From an uncultured Prevotella sp. (GTDB taxonomy: Bacteria; Bacteroidota; Bacteroidia; Bacteroidales; Bacteroidaceae): a DNA stretch of 64,000 bases. The notes beneath the pieces were generated by a model. It saw only the letters and a program-made list of their open reading frames with translations. It did not search any database and was not told where the DNA came from. This document shows, in pieces, positions 18,644-26,501 of this stretch. The stretch is from positions 1 through 64,000 of the forward strand of contig CAJMAO010000002.1 of the NCBI GenBank assembly GCA_905211345.1, written 5' to 3'. The position numbers and the translations under genes were made by a program. Numbering within the stretch: position 1 is the first letter of the stretch; each line of letters starts with the position of its first letter.

Positions 18644-19138
18644 TTATTCTTCTGTCGTATCCTCGTTGTCAACCGGCATGTCGACAATCGGCAGTTGGCG
18701 GCTGAACGCCGAGTTGAACGAGATTATCGTCTCGCTGCGCGAAAGGCCGAGCGGTTGCAGGCGGTCGTGTATTATGTTGAGCAGATGATGATTGTTTACG
18801 GCGTAGATTTTGATGAACATGTCATAGTCGCCGGTTGTATAATGACATTCAACTACTTCAGGTATATTCTTTAGTTCCTCGACAACTTCGTCGAACTTCT
18901 CTGGGTTTTTCAGGTTCAACCCCATGTAGGCGCATGTCTCGTAGCCTATCTTCTCGGGGTCGATTATGAATTTCGAGCCTTTCAACACGCCCATGTTGTT
19001 GAGCTTCTGTATGCGTTGGTGGATGGCTGCGCCGCTTACATTGCACGAGCGGGCCACTTCCAAGAACGGTATTCTCGCGTCTTCAGCTATCAACTTGAGA
19101 ATTTTCTTGTCTAACGAATCGAGATTGTGATGTGCCAT
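18644..19138 (-). CDS. Lrp/AsnC-family transcriptional regulator
   Basis: The 164-aa protein has an N-terminal helix-turn-helix (LDKKILKLIAEDARIPFLEV, then GAAIHQRIQKL) and a C-terminal RAM ligand-binding domain (VVECHYTTGDYDMFIKIY). Lrp-family proteins form octamers and respond to amino acids. It is followed by the TlpA-like gene in the same unit. A well-placed minus-strand -7 box TATCTTTG (19,225-19,232) lies about 90 nt upstream. The effector is unknown. Confidence 0.93.
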   Translation of the reverse strand: MAHHNLDSLDKKILKLIAEDARIPFLEVARSCNVSGAAIHQRIQKLNNMGVLKGSKFIIDPEKIGYETCAYMGLNLKNPEKFDEVVEELKNIPEVVECHYTTGDYDMFIKIYAVNNHHLLNIIHDRLQPLGLSRSETIISFNSAFSRQLPIVDMPVDNEDTTEE

Positions 19139-19224
19139 AATGCTATTGTATATTTGCTTGAATGTTAATTTACAACAATGCGTAAATGGCTTTCTGCCAA
19201 ATACATATTGTCACTATGTTTGCG

Positions 19225-19232
19225 CAAAGATA
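19225..19232 (-). promoter_or_regulatory. -7 box of the Lrp/TlpA-like unit
   Basis: The minus strand reads TATCTTTG, a perfect TAnnTTTG match. Confidence 0.55.
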
Positions 19233-19318
19233 CGATATATTTATTGTTTTTGCAACAAATTGTAAGTAAAATTTAGCATTATGGGGTGGATTAAAACCTC
19301 AAACGTAAACAGGAAAGG

Positions 19319-19786
19319 CTATTTCCCGCCTTTCTGTGTGGCCGAATAATTGATGCGTAATGCTCCCGCGCGGCGCAAAGCCTGTCTTATGTCGGTCATT
19401 ATTCCCATTTCGGTCTCGCGGTCGGCTTTTACCGATACGCTCATTGCCTGTCTGTCTTCGGGCGACATCCGCGAGCGTTCGTCGGCCACATAGTCGGTTA
19501 CCGTGGCCACGTCGGCTAACTTGTCGTTAAGCTGTATGCATGTCTTGTCGCCGACGGTACGGCGCATTTCGTCGGTAGGTCTGCCTATGTAGATATATGT
19601 TACGGCTGATTTTTTGACGAGTTTTGTAAGTTCAGTCCCTTCGGGTACGCGGTATTTCACCTTCAATGTGACCTCGCGCATGTGGGTGACGGTGATGAAA
19701 AAGAAAAGGACGGTGAATATCAGGTCGGGTAGGGCGGCTGTGTTTAGTAGCGGTACTTCCCTTCTTGAATGTCTGAAAAAACTCAT
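19319..19786 (-). CDS. ExbD/TolR-family biopolymer transport protein
   Basis: The 155-aa protein has a short cytoplasmic N-terminus, one transmembrane helix (about 18-35, LPDLIFTVLFFFITV) with an aspartate at the usual functional position, and a periplasmic domain. It works with the ExbB-like channel encoded upstream to use the proton gradient for outer-membrane energisation. Its start overlaps the end of the preceding exbD-like gene by 4 nt. The stop is followed by only weak features, so this appears to be the last gene of the operon. Confidence 0.9.
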   Translation of the reverse strand: MSFFRHSRREVPLLNTAALPDLIFTVLFFFITVTHMREVTLKVKYRVPEGTELTKLVKKSAVTYIYIGRPTDEMRRTVGDKTCIQLNDKLADVATVTDYVADERSRMSPEDRQAMSVSVKADRETEMGIMTDIRQALRRAGALRINYSATQKGGK

Positions 19787-20319
19787 TCCGCGCCTCCTTT
19801 CCCGTCGCCGGCCGACGTTTCTACGATCCGCTGCGGATAAACCCGCCTCACCGCTTCACGTTGTTCGGGCGTGCATAAGGCGTAAGCGTGCCCGTATGTC
19901 TTTGTTGCGTATGCGTTCCTGAGCTGTTTGTATGCCGCGGCTATCTCGTTCTGGACGTTGAAATATGCATTATAAGGAGCCTTGCGGTCAACGTCGAGCG
20001 TTATTACATGGCCGCTGCGGTCGGCTGAATGTTCTACAAACGTGGCCACCCTGCGCCGTAATTTGCCTGTATCGGCAGTTTTGCCGTTTACCATGAGATT
20101 GCCCGCAGGCGTTATTCTAAGTTCCAAGACATTGCCTTTTTCCACGTCCACGGTCTCTTGCCTGTTGTCGTCCTGCATGGGAGGCAGCGTGCGCACAAGC
20201 CCCTTGTCTACGTCCATCGACGTCATGATGAGGAAAAACACCAGCAGGATGAACGATATGTCGGCCGTCGATGTGGTGTTAAGCTGTGGTACCGTGCGTT
20301 TTACGTGGTGTAAAATCAT
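19783..20319 (-). CDS. ExbD/TolR-family biopolymer transport protein (second copy)
   Basis: The 178-aa protein begins MILHHVKRTVPQLNTTSTAD, with a transmembrane helix (about 22-35, ISFILLVFFLIMT) preceded by the conserved aspartate. The periplasmic domain has an extra helical C-terminal extension (about 125-178). Two ExbD paralogues beside one ExbB are common in Bacteroidota. It lies 25 nt after the four-helix membrane protein gene and overlaps the next exbD-like gene. No TonB gene is in the cluster. Confidence 0.9.
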   Translation of the reverse strand: MILHHVKRTVPQLNTTSTADISFILLVFFLIMTSMDVDKGLVRTLPPMQDDNRQETVDVEKGNVLELRITPAGNLMVNGKTADTGKLRRRVATFVEHSADRSGHVITLDVDRKAPYNAYFNVQNEIAAAYKQLRNAYATKTYGHAYALCTPEQREAVRRVYPQRIVETSAGDGKGGAE

Positions 20320-20344
20320 GTCTCGTTCTTTATGGTGACACTGG

Positions 20345-20857
20345 TTATTTTATCTTCCTGTTGTACCCTGAAAGGCCGAACACTACGCCGCATACGGCTA
20401 CGGCCAGCAGCACGAATGACGTGTTTATGAACATGTCGGTAGCCTTCAGCCAAAACGTGTCGGCGTATTTTATGCCGTTGACTGTCACTGGTTCAGGCGA
20501 ACCTGACAGGAATGTGACGAGCATACTGGCCGCAAGCAGGGCAGCCGTGCCCCATGCTATCTTGGCCGAAGGTATGTTGTTGACCACGCCCTGAGATTTC
20601 CCCCTGACTTTTATGCCTGCGATTACGGATGCTACGGTCAACGCCAAAGTCGCGAAAACAAGCAGATAGATGAACACAAGCACGGTGTCGGTAAGCACGG
20701 GGGCGTTGAACGACGGGTTGTCTTCGTATGGAGTGTCGTACCCGATGAGGAAAAACGCGCCGAACAAAACAACCGTCAGCGCCACGAGCAGATACAGCGC
20801 AAGGGTTGAAACCTTTTCGCTTGTCCGCCTTTCAAGCCTGTTTCGCAATCCCGTCAT
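20345..20857 (-). CDS. Four-helix membrane protein in the ExbBD operon
   Basis: The 170-aa protein has four predicted membrane helices (about 18-38, 55-78, 100-118, 138-160). No catalytic motif was seen. It sits between the ExbB and ExbD genes and overlaps the ExbB gene by 4 nt, so it is translationally coupled. Position suggests an accessory subunit of the proton-channel complex. I do not recognise the family well enough to name it. Confidence 0.8.
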   Translation of the reverse strand: MTGLRNRLERRTSEKVSTLALYLLVALTVVLFGAFFLIGYDTPYEDNPSFNAPVLTDTVLVFIYLLVFATLALTVASVIAGIKVRGKSQGVVNNIPSAKIAWGTAALLAASMLVTFLSGSPEPVTVNGIKYADTFWLKATDMFINTSFVLLAVAVCGVVFGLSGYNRKIK

Positions 20858-21717
20858 CGTGTCAGCTTATATTTCATTATTATGTCCAAGAGCGTTATTG
20901 CCGACTCTTCCATTTGGCTGGTGAGATGTTCTATTTTTGACAATATGTAGTTATAGAACACTTGCAGGATCAAAGCGGCAATCAGTCCGAAGATGGTCGT
21001 TATCAAGGCTACTTTCATTCCGGCCGCTACAATGGTAGGACTTATGTCGCCTGCCTGCTGTATCTGCTCGAAAGCCATCACCATGCCTATTACCGTTCCG
21101 AGGAAACCTAGCGACGGGGCCATGGCTATGAACAGCGTGATCCACGAGCACCCTTTCTCTAGGTTGGCCGCCTGCACTGTGCCGTATGATGTTATGCTGC
21201 GCTCGATGTCTTCCATCGTTTCGTCTATTCGGGAAAGACCTTGGTAGCAGATTGAAGCCACTGGGCCGCGGGTGTCGCGGCATATCGATTTGGCTTCTTC
21301 TATGTTGCCGTCCATTATTTGTGTCTCAAGGTCGGCCATCAGTTTTTTCGCGTTTATCTCCGACAGCGTGAGGTAGATTATACGCTCGATGCAGAACGCC
21401 AAGCCGAGTACTAATGCCAGTGCCACGAATGACATGAAGCCTGCGCTGCCTTCGATGTATTTTATCTTCAACATCTTGTGGAAACCTACGCTTTCCACCG
21501 GAACCATGGTCGAGTCGGCCGCTTCGTCCATGCCGAAGTCAAGCGAGTCGGCCGCAAATGAAGCCGTGTCGGTGTGCTGTACAGAGGCGGCTGCGCTGTC
21601 TGGCGCGACGGTTACCGTTGCCGTCGACGATGTTTTGCCGCTTTGGGCCGGCACATTAAGACATTGAGTAAAAACGAGGAGCGTGATTATTGCAGTTTTT
21701 GCAATCAGGTTGTTCAT
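20854..21717 (-). CDS. exbB: MotA/TolQ/ExbB-family proton channel protein
   Basis: The 287-aa protein has a cleavable-type signal sequence (residues 1-25, ending NVPAQ), a low-complexity Ala/Ser/Thr/Asp periplasmic stretch (26-80), and three transmembrane helices: about 95-115 (FMSFVALALVLGLAFC), 190-215 (WITLFIAMAPSLGFLGTVIG), and 235-260. The motif APSLGFLGTVIGMV is diagnostic. It forms the proton channel with ExbD. It is the first gene of a four-gene operon and begins only about 20 nt from the tRNA-Ser remnant. Confidence 0.93.
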   Translation of the reverse strand: MNNLIAKTAIITLLVFTQCLNVPAQSGKTSSTATVTVAPDSAAASVQHTDTASFAADSLDFGMDEAADSTMVPVESVGFHKMLKIKYIEGSAGFMSFVALALVLGLAFCIERIIYLTLSEINAKKLMADLETQIMDGNIEEAKSICRDTRGPVASICYQGLSRIDETMEDIERSITSYGTVQAANLEKGCSWITLFIAMAPSLGFLGTVIGMVMAFEQIQQAGDISPTIVAAGMKVALITTIFGLIAALILQVFYNYILSKIEHLTSQMEESAITLLDIIMKYKLTR

Positions 21718-21738
21718 ATCCTAAAGGATTAAAATTTG

Positions 21739-21800
21739 CGGAAAGAGGGGGATTCGAACCCCCGATACGCTTTTGGCGTATACACGCTTTCCAGACGTGC
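21739..21800 (-). tRNA. 3' half of tRNA-Ser(GGA); left attachment site of the integrated element
   Basis: On the minus strand the anticodon stem CACGT/GCGTG with loop CTGGAAA (anticodon GGA) is followed by a variable arm TACGC-CAAAA-GCGTA, T arm GGGGG-TTCGAAT-CCCCC and acceptor strand TCTTTCC, then G and CA. The D arm and 5' acceptor strand are missing: upstream of the anticodon stem the sequence is AT-rich and unrelated. This is what remains on one side when an element recombines inside a tRNA gene. The intact gene should be at the other end of the element. The flanks AATTTGCG and CGCAAATT are complementary, which may be coincidence. Confidence 0.85.
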
Positions 21801-22028
21801 TTATTCAATTCGCAAATTATTGATTTTCAATGAATTATATATATATCGTACTGATTTTGCTGTTTATTTGCAGTTTTTTAGGCTTCAACCGCAGTTTGCG
21901 GTATTTTTTGAATAGCGTCCAATTTGAAAATGTATGTGTAAATCCATTGTTTAATGAGTTTAAAAGTTAAATATATGCAACACAATGGATATTCCTGAAT
22001 TTCTATATAGAAACATAGAAAATTCTTA
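21801..22028. other. Left end of the integrated element, no gene seen
   Basis: About 230 nt of AT-rich sequence follow the tRNA remnant. No open frame of note is present. The abrupt fall in G+C compared with the chromosome to the left marks the junction. Integrase or excisionase arm sites may lie here, but I could not define them. Confidence 0.5.
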
Positions 22029-22071
22029 TTACCTTTGCATTACAATATAAATTACAACAATGCAAAGGTAA
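22029..22071. promoter_or_regulatory. Symmetric promoter/operator: 13-bp inverted repeat with two -7 boxes
   Basis: TTACCTTTGCATT (22,029-22,041) and its exact complement AATGCAAAGGTAA (22,059-22,071) flank a 17-nt AT-rich spacer. Each arm contains TACCTTTG, a -7 box, one facing each way. The rightward one fits the small genes that follow. The leftward one faces the attachment site, where no gene is apparent. Confidence 0.6.
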
Positions 22072-22116
22072 CAAAAGTTGCCGATGCTCAAACAAGAATT
22101 TAGAAAATTTATCATT

Positions 22117-22350
22117 ATGGGCACTAAGAGCAATGAATTTAATGGAAATTGGTTTAACGGAATGCTTAACCTTTGGAAAAAGGACGTTTCGTGGAATAGC
22201 AAGTCACGCAAAGAAAAAACTGTATGCGTATGGTTTGCCTTGTCGTTCATCTTTATGTTGGTTTTATCGCATACATGGCTGTTCTTCCCTGCTATTGTGA
22301 GTTTTGTATTATCGCTTGTAAAAGTCGCTAAAATCAAAGTGGAGGAATGA
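22117..22350 (+). CDS. Small membrane protein
   Basis: I start at the second in-frame methionine (MGTKSNEFNG), giving 77 aa. One strong hydrophobic segment pair covers about residues 35-68 (VWFALSFIFMLVLSHTWLFF, then PAIVSFVLSLV), either two short helices or a hairpin. The C-terminus KVAKIKVEE is charged. Function is unknown. It overlaps the next gene by 4 nt. Confidence 0.6.
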   Translation: MGTKSNEFNGNWFNGMLNLWKKDVSWNSKSRKEKTVCVWFALSFIFMLVLSHTWLFFPAIVSFVLSLVKVAKIKVEE

Positions 22351-22550
22351 TTATGACAAGTGATGAACCAATAGTAAATGCAGCCAGTAGGTATAGCGTA
22401 AATGAAACGTGCGCCCTGCTCGGGATAAGTCGGAAAACGCTGAAGAAGTACACAGACTTGGCCTTGATTGATTGCGGTTTCAGAAAAGCCACTTTGAGGA
22501 AGTATTATACAGGATTGGCAATTATGAAGTTTTGGAGGGCGAGCGTATGA
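22347..22550 (+). CDS. Excisionase-like helix-turn-helix protein
   Basis: The 67-aa protein contains RYSVNETCALLGISRKTLKK, a MerR/excisionase-type winged helix in which helix 2 (ISRKTLKKYT) would read DNA. Small proteins of this type next to an attachment site usually act as recombination directionality factors. It is flanked by genes that overlap it on both sides (ATGA-type junctions). No integrase is in the window, so the role is inferred from position and fold only. Confidence 0.65.
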   Translation: MIMTSDEPIVNAASRYSVNETCALLGISRKTLKKYTDLALIDCGFRKATLRKYYTGLAIMKFWRASV

Positions 22551-22840
22551 CACTTGAAAAGAAAATTGAAAATGCCATTGAATGTGAACTTGACGGCAAA
22601 GAAGGCCACTTTTACGTTGAAATAATCCATGACGACCTGCTTGTTTGCGTCGAAGGTGGATATTCAATTGACGGATATACAGAGGATGATTATTTCAACG
22701 GCACAGGAGGATTTGTCACGACAGAAGCCTGCGTGTGGATTGACAACATATCAGCATACAATGATGAAGGAGATGATGTTGACGTTGAAGTGAACATATC
22801 TGAAATAGAGCATCAGGTTGAAAAGTGCGTTATGTGCTGA
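22547..22840 (+). CDS. Hypothetical acidic protein
   Basis: The start ATG at 22,547 overlaps the preceding stop (ATGA) and gives a 97-aa acidic protein (MTLEKKIENAIECELDGKEG). It has alternating strand-like segments and an Asp/Glu-rich C-terminal region ending in CVMC. No family is recognised. It is the last of a three-gene coupled unit, ending just before a terminator. Confidence 0.6.
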   Translation: MTLEKKIENAIECELDGKEGHFYVEIIHDDLLVCVEGGYSIDGYTEDDYFNGTGGFVTTEACVWIDNISAYNDEGDDVDVEVNISEIEHQVEKCVMC

Positions 22841-22857
22841 CCAATTCAACTTGTAAA

Positions 22858-22893
22858 AAAGGCTGACGATAATAATGAATATCGTCAGCCTTT
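22858..22893. terminator. Bidirectional terminator
   Basis: AAAGGCTGACGAT (22,858-22,870) pairs with ATCGTCAGCCTTT (22,881-22,893), with A- and T-rich flanks. It lies between convergent genes. Confidence 0.85.
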
Positions 22894-22896
22894 GTC

Positions 22897-23286
22897 TTAT
22901 TGTTCACGGTAAATTGTAGCGTCTTTTATTTTATTCAGATAGTCCCAAAATGCCTCCGCGTCACGCATGTGCGCAGGAAGCTCATATCCTGTTACGTCAG
23001 CCATTTTCTTGTATTTGTTTATGTGCCATTTTGAGTTTTCAATGAAAGACGCTTTGTCATTGTTGCTTTCTTTTTTTATCATCAATACGTTTAATAGTCG
23101 TGACTTTACCAAGTTGAAAGCCTTTTCCTTTTCATCAAGTAGCATGTAATGATTAAAGTCATACTCCACGCCTTGTATGTTTTGCTTCATAACACGAATG
23201 TCATTTGTCATACCCCATAACTTGAAAAACAAGATGATTTGAAGGACTGCGAGAATTAAAGCTAAAATAGACAGTAATGTAACCAT
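22897..23286 (-). CDS. Small membrane-anchored protein
   Basis: The 129-aa protein has one N-terminal transmembrane helix (about 3-23, LLSILALILAVLQIILFF) and a soluble, helical, Lys/Asp-rich remainder. It sits 20 nt downstream of the DUF262 defence gene on the same strand and is probably co-transcribed. This raises the possibility of an accessory membrane component of the defence locus, but no homologue is recognised. Confidence 0.65.
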   Translation of the reverse strand: MVTLLSILALILAVLQIILFFKLWGMTNDIRVMKQNIQGVEYDFNHYMLLDEKEKAFNLVKSRLLNVLMIKKESNNDKASFIENSKWHINKYKKMADVTGYELPAHMRDAEAFWDYLNKIKDATIYREQ

Positions 23287-23306
23287 AATGTTTTGTTTTT
23301 AATTGT

Positions 23307-25037
23307 TTATTGTAATAAGTCATTAATTCTCAAGTATTCCACAAACCCATCGATGATGCGCTTGTTACGGTCGATGATGTCCTGCTCCGTGAAGTCTGTC
23401 GCCGAAGATGTTAGTTTGCGCAATTCCTGAATGTCCGTACCCTGCTTTTCGCCTTTTGACGTTGTGAAACCGTTGTAGTATTTCATCTTGTCTGCGAAGC
23501 GGTAATCAGACGCTCTTATGTTTATCCTGCGCTCCAACAAAGACTTGTTGCCAAGAAGTTCGATGCTGCGCTTGTCTTTCAGCGTGCCTTCCTTTTGCTG
23601 CCTGCTACGAGGATAGATGTGTTCAATATCGAAAGGCGTGTATAGCGGCACGAGTTTCTGCCCGTCGAAGTGGAACGCCCACCATGTCAACATTGATTTT
23701 GTTATCAGGCGGCTGTTCGAGAAGTTGTAGTTTTTGAATACTGAACGGAAGCGTGTCTCGTCGAACTTGTATTTAGAAAATGTCACATCCTTATCGTTCA
23801 CTATATTCTGCATTTCCGTGAACATAGGCAAGCGCAATGAGCCGACGCCCGGATTTGTTATTGCGTATGCGAACGTGAACGCAGTAATTTTGTCAAGGAA
23901 TGCAGCGAAACGCGCCTCGTCAAGGTTGCCTTCAGCGTCCTTGTTGTGCATGAAGTAGACAGTCACCATGTAACGCCACATTCCATTTGGTGAATAGTCG
24001 AGGACGAATAAACGCCGCAGTATGTTTTCAGAGAAACGCTCCTCGTCTTGTGCGAGTACGTCCTTCCAAAATTTCGCCAATGTTACTATGTTGTCAAGCG
24101 TTTCCTTTCGTTTGAATATTGCGTAGCCGTCTTTTTCATAGAACTTCCGCAACGCCTCTACCGTAGAGGATGTATTATCACCCAACGCGCGTTCGTAATA
24201 CATGTAGCGTGTGAAAAGCTCGTCGAGTGGCGTGCCGTAAACCGGATGGAATATCGCGCTTGTAGTCTCGTCTAACCATTTCCATGTTTCCATAAACTTG
24301 TCCTTTTCTCCTATTGAAGAATAAAACTTGTATAGCTGGGCCTTGAAAATGTCTGCATCAGACAACGGCTTGCCCCTGTCGTTCAGAGTTGAAAATATGC
24401 GCAATGCAGTGTCTTGCGTCTCCGCTTCTATTGGCAGCAGGACGCAGTTGTTGAGTATGCGGTTTGGGAAATCTTGGAAATAATCGACATATTTCAACAG
24501 GAACTCCCCCACACGTTCCTCGAAATAGTTGAAGTTGTTTGCATAACGGCTTTTCATTTTATCAGTGTTCCCGGTCTTCAATATTGTCGCAAACTCTTCG
24601 CGGTCGTTGTCCGTCGCCACTTCCGAAGTAATCTTTACATCGTCCTGGTTGAAATCGCCGTAAGCGTCAGTTTTCCAGATGCACATTTCCAAGTTCTCTT
24701 TTGTCCTTTCAGACCTTTTGCCCTTCATGTCGCGCAGCCGGTTATAGAAAGCACGCAGCAGAAGCATCAATGTAGTTATGCGTTGCTGTCCGTCTATCAC
24801 CTCCTGTTGTTTGCCGTTTTTGAACGTCACTATCGAGCCGAGGAAATACTCCTCGTTTTCGTTGAAGCCGTCTATGTCTTCACTTGGAAATGAGAACGAG
24901 AAAAGGTCTTCCCACAGCGTGCGGCATTCGCTTATTCCCCATGCGTAAGGACGCTGGTAGTCAGGTATCAGGAAGTCCGTCTTTTTGTCTTGGAAAAGTT
25001 GCTTTACAGTCTTTTGGTCGATTGTTAGGTTTGACAT
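23307..25037 (-). CDS. GmrSD-type DUF262/DUF1524 restriction-like protein
   Basis: I start at 25,037 (MSNLTIDQKT; 576 aa). That ATG is directly preceded by AAGAGCA, as in many genes of this element, and a minus-strand -7 box TAACTTTG is at 25,065-25,072; the longer frame would run into the 350-bp repeat. The N-terminal DUF262 domain carries IPDYQRPYAWG (about 24-33) and IDGQQRITTLMLLLR (ParB/Srx-like NTP-binding). LNDRGKPLSDADIFK follows. The C-terminal DUF1524 HNH-type nuclease has FDIEHIYPRSR and LGNKSLLERRIN. GmrSD-like enzymes are type IV-style, modification-dependent restriction systems. In a prophage this is likely cargo that protects the lysogen from other phages. Confidence 0.85.
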   Translation of the reverse strand: MSNLTIDQKTVKQLFQDKKTDFLIPDYQRPYAWGISECRTLWEDLFSFSFPSEDIDGFNENEEYFLGSIVTFKNGKQQEVIDGQQRITTLMLLLRAFYNRLRDMKGKRSERTKENLEMCIWKTDAYGDFNQDDVKITSEVATDNDREEFATILKTGNTDKMKSRYANNFNYFEERVGEFLLKYVDYFQDFPNRILNNCVLLPIEAETQDTALRIFSTLNDRGKPLSDADIFKAQLYKFYSSIGEKDKFMETWKWLDETTSAIFHPVYGTPLDELFTRYMYYERALGDNTSSTVEALRKFYEKDGYAIFKRKETLDNIVTLAKFWKDVLAQDEERFSENILRRLFVLDYSPNGMWRYMVTVYFMHNKDAEGNLDEARFAAFLDKITAFTFAYAITNPGVGSLRLPMFTEMQNIVNDKDVTFSKYKFDETRFRSVFKNYNFSNSRLITKSMLTWWAFHFDGQKLVPLYTPFDIEHIYPRSRQQKEGTLKDKRSIELLGNKSLLERRINIRASDYRFADKMKYYNGFTTSKGEKQGTDIQELRKLTSSATDFTEQDIIDRNKRIIDGFVEYLRINDLLQ

Positions 25038-25064
25038 TGCTCTTAGTTGTATTTTGTTTCTTTG

Positions 25065-25072
25065 CAAAGTTA
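25065..25072 (-). promoter_or_regulatory. -7 box of the DUF262 gene
   Basis: The minus strand reads TAACTTTG, 28 nt upstream of the chosen ATG. It supports the shorter start. Confidence 0.55.
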
Positions 25073-25165
25073 AGAAAATATCCACAATTTGAATAGTCAA
25101 GCCAAATGTTAATCTTTCAGACTGTACAATTTTAACATTTACAGTTGTTACATCGCTTTCCCTGT

Positions 25166-25514
25166 CTGTTAAATTCCTTTGACACTTGTCATTTTGTTTA
25201 AATCTGTTCCAATGCGTTAATTTTGACATCCCTTTGCATTGTTAAGCCAAAGTTAAGTTAACCAACCGTTAAATTCTCATTCTAAAGGCTTCTGCAAGTC
25301 TCAAAATTTTGCTCCATATACTTATACTTTTTTCCAAAAATAATGGATTACACGTAACAGTTAAAGCACGTAAACAAAATCCGAACGCCTTAGTTAAACA
25401 TCCGTAACGTATTGATATTCAGTGTTTTAACGTTTTATTATATCAAATCTTATTAGTATATTTGCAATACAAATTTAAACAATAACCAATTAAAACAAGA
25501 AGGAGAAAAGAGCA
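25166..25514 (+). repeat. About 350-bp direct repeat, left copy (leader/promoter of small early genes)
   Basis: From CTGTTAAATTCC to the start of the next gene this stretch is closely similar to 62,900-63,247. Shared blocks include GTTCCAATGCGTTAATTTTG, GGCTTCTGCAAGTCTCAAAA, CTCCATATACTTATAC, GCACGTAAACAAAATCCGAA and TGATATTCAGTGTTTTAACG. It ends in a promoter with -7 box TATATTTG (25,457-25,464). The last about 100 nt are also related to 34,112-34,216. Confidence 0.85.
25412..25464 (+). promoter_or_regulatory. Early-type promoter, copy 1 (TGATAT...ATATCA operator)
   Basis: TTGATATTCAGTGTTTTAAC followed by GTTTT and ATATCAA lies just upstream of -7 box TATATTTG. The same arrangement occurs at about 34,115 and 63,146, so the three genes that follow are probably co-regulated. 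Confidence 0.65.
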
Positions 25515-25730
25515 ATGAAAAAGTCAGAAACGATAACTTTCAAGTCAAAAATTTTCAGTGATACTCTTACAATCAGTGGAAACGAAATCAAAGTTGTTAA
25601 CAAATTCGGAGACACTTATACTGGCCGACTTGACAGCAATGGCAAAGTCGTAGCAAAATCAAGATTAGGTCTTGGTTATCTTGTGAGAGCCATGCAAGAA
25701 TATAAAGGTGAAATTTCAGCAGCTAAATAA
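25515..25730 (+). CDS. Small hypothetical early protein
   Basis: The 71-aa basic protein (MKKSETITFKSKIFSDTLTI) is mostly beta strands, with GDTYTGRLDSNGKVV in the middle. A purine-rich stretch containing AAGGAG and an AAGAGCA abutting the ATG support the start. It follows the early promoter of the 350-bp repeat. No family is recognised. Confidence 0.65.
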   Translation: MKKSETITFKSKIFSDTLTISGNEIKVVNKFGDTYTGRLDSNGKVVAKSRLGLGYLVRAMQEYKGEISAAK

Positions 25731-25745
25731 TTTGAGGATAAAGCA

Positions 25746-26168
25746 ATGTTACAACAAGAATTTCAAGACAGAGTTAAGATTAAGGTTTCCGCACAGGAAT
25801 ACGCTGCAATCGAAGTGGTTTATATGAATAGTGACCTCGAAAAGGATGAGTTCTGCAAAATGTGGACAAAGATGAATGCAAAGCGCATCGCAGCATACCG
25901 CAAAGCTGAAAAAGAAAAAAAAGAGAAGCACGAGCTTATTTCGCTTCTCGCTTCTACACGAGAGTTGCTTAGGGAGCTTGCTTATCGCAATGGTTGGGAT
26001 GCAAGCCCGAAACAGGTGCTTACTTCAAAAGTTATAAAAGCTCTTGATAAAGCGGACATTTACATCTCGGAGTACAATTATGTAAAGGGCTGCACCGATT
26101 TGAAGCCTATCAGCACTCTTATATACGAAATCAACGAATACATCAATAGTCAAGTAGCACAAGTTTAA
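25746..26168 (+). CDS. Hypothetical helical protein
   Basis: The 140-aa protein is rich in Lys and Glu, with a coiled-coil-like stretch (RKAEKEKKEKHELISLLAST) in the middle. It begins 15 nt after the preceding gene and is probably in the same operon. No recognised domain. Confidence 0.65.
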   Translation: MLQQEFQDRVKIKVSAQEYAAIEVVYMNSDLEKDEFCKMWTKMNAKRIAAYRKAEKEKKEKHELISLLASTRELLRELAYRNGWDASPKQVLTSKVIKALDKADIYISEYNYVKGCTDLKPISTLIYEINEYINSQVAQV

Positions 26169-26209
26169 CCGCAGGGCTTGAAATATGGCCCTACATAAAT
26201 CAATCAACA

Positions 26210-26482
26210 ATGACAGCATCTGAACAATTGAAAATGGAGTTGGCAAACACAGTACCTTTTACCAAAGAGGAATTTATAAAATCCATTTGCGAAAGAATAA
26301 AATCTTGCGGACTGGCAAGTTTTGTATGCGATAAGCATATATTACGAACCGAATTAGAACATGGAGCAAGTTGCAAGCTGGCTCACGAGAACATTATCAA
26401 AGAGTGGGCGCATTCAGAGGGATTTGAATGGCATTACGATTATAACAGCTATGGAGTTCGGTATATAATATTCACTTTATAA
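26210..26482 (+). CDS. Hypothetical protein
   Basis: The 90-aa protein has an N-terminal helical part (MTASEQLKMELANTVPFTKE) and a C-terminal HIS/aromatic-rich part (WAHSEGFEWHYDYNSYGVRY). It lies in the operon of small early genes. Unknown function. Confidence 0.6.
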   Translation: MTASEQLKMELANTVPFTKEEFIKSICERIKSCGLASFVCDKHILRTELEHGASCKLAHENIIKEWAHSEGFEWHYDYNSYGVRYIIFTL

Positions 26483-26501
26483 TCACATATCACCAAGAGC
26501 A

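Noticed and set aside
21735..21819. Complete tRNA with an 11-nt D region, using TTTGCG/CGCAAA as acceptor stem
   Set aside because: The D arm is missing and the acceptor pairing would not be that of tRNA-Ser. A 3' fragment at an attachment site explains the sequence better.
22131..22300. Alternative frame after AAGAGCA-ATG at 22,131
   Set aside because: It runs antagonistic to the membrane-protein frame and has a cysteine/serine-rich translation without pattern. The overlapping frame with clear hydrophobic helices is preferred.
23307..25229. Longer 640-aa start for the DUF262 gene
   Set aside because: The extra N-terminus overlaps the 350-bp repeat and its promoter and lacks similarity. AAGAGCA-ATG and a -7 box support 25,037.
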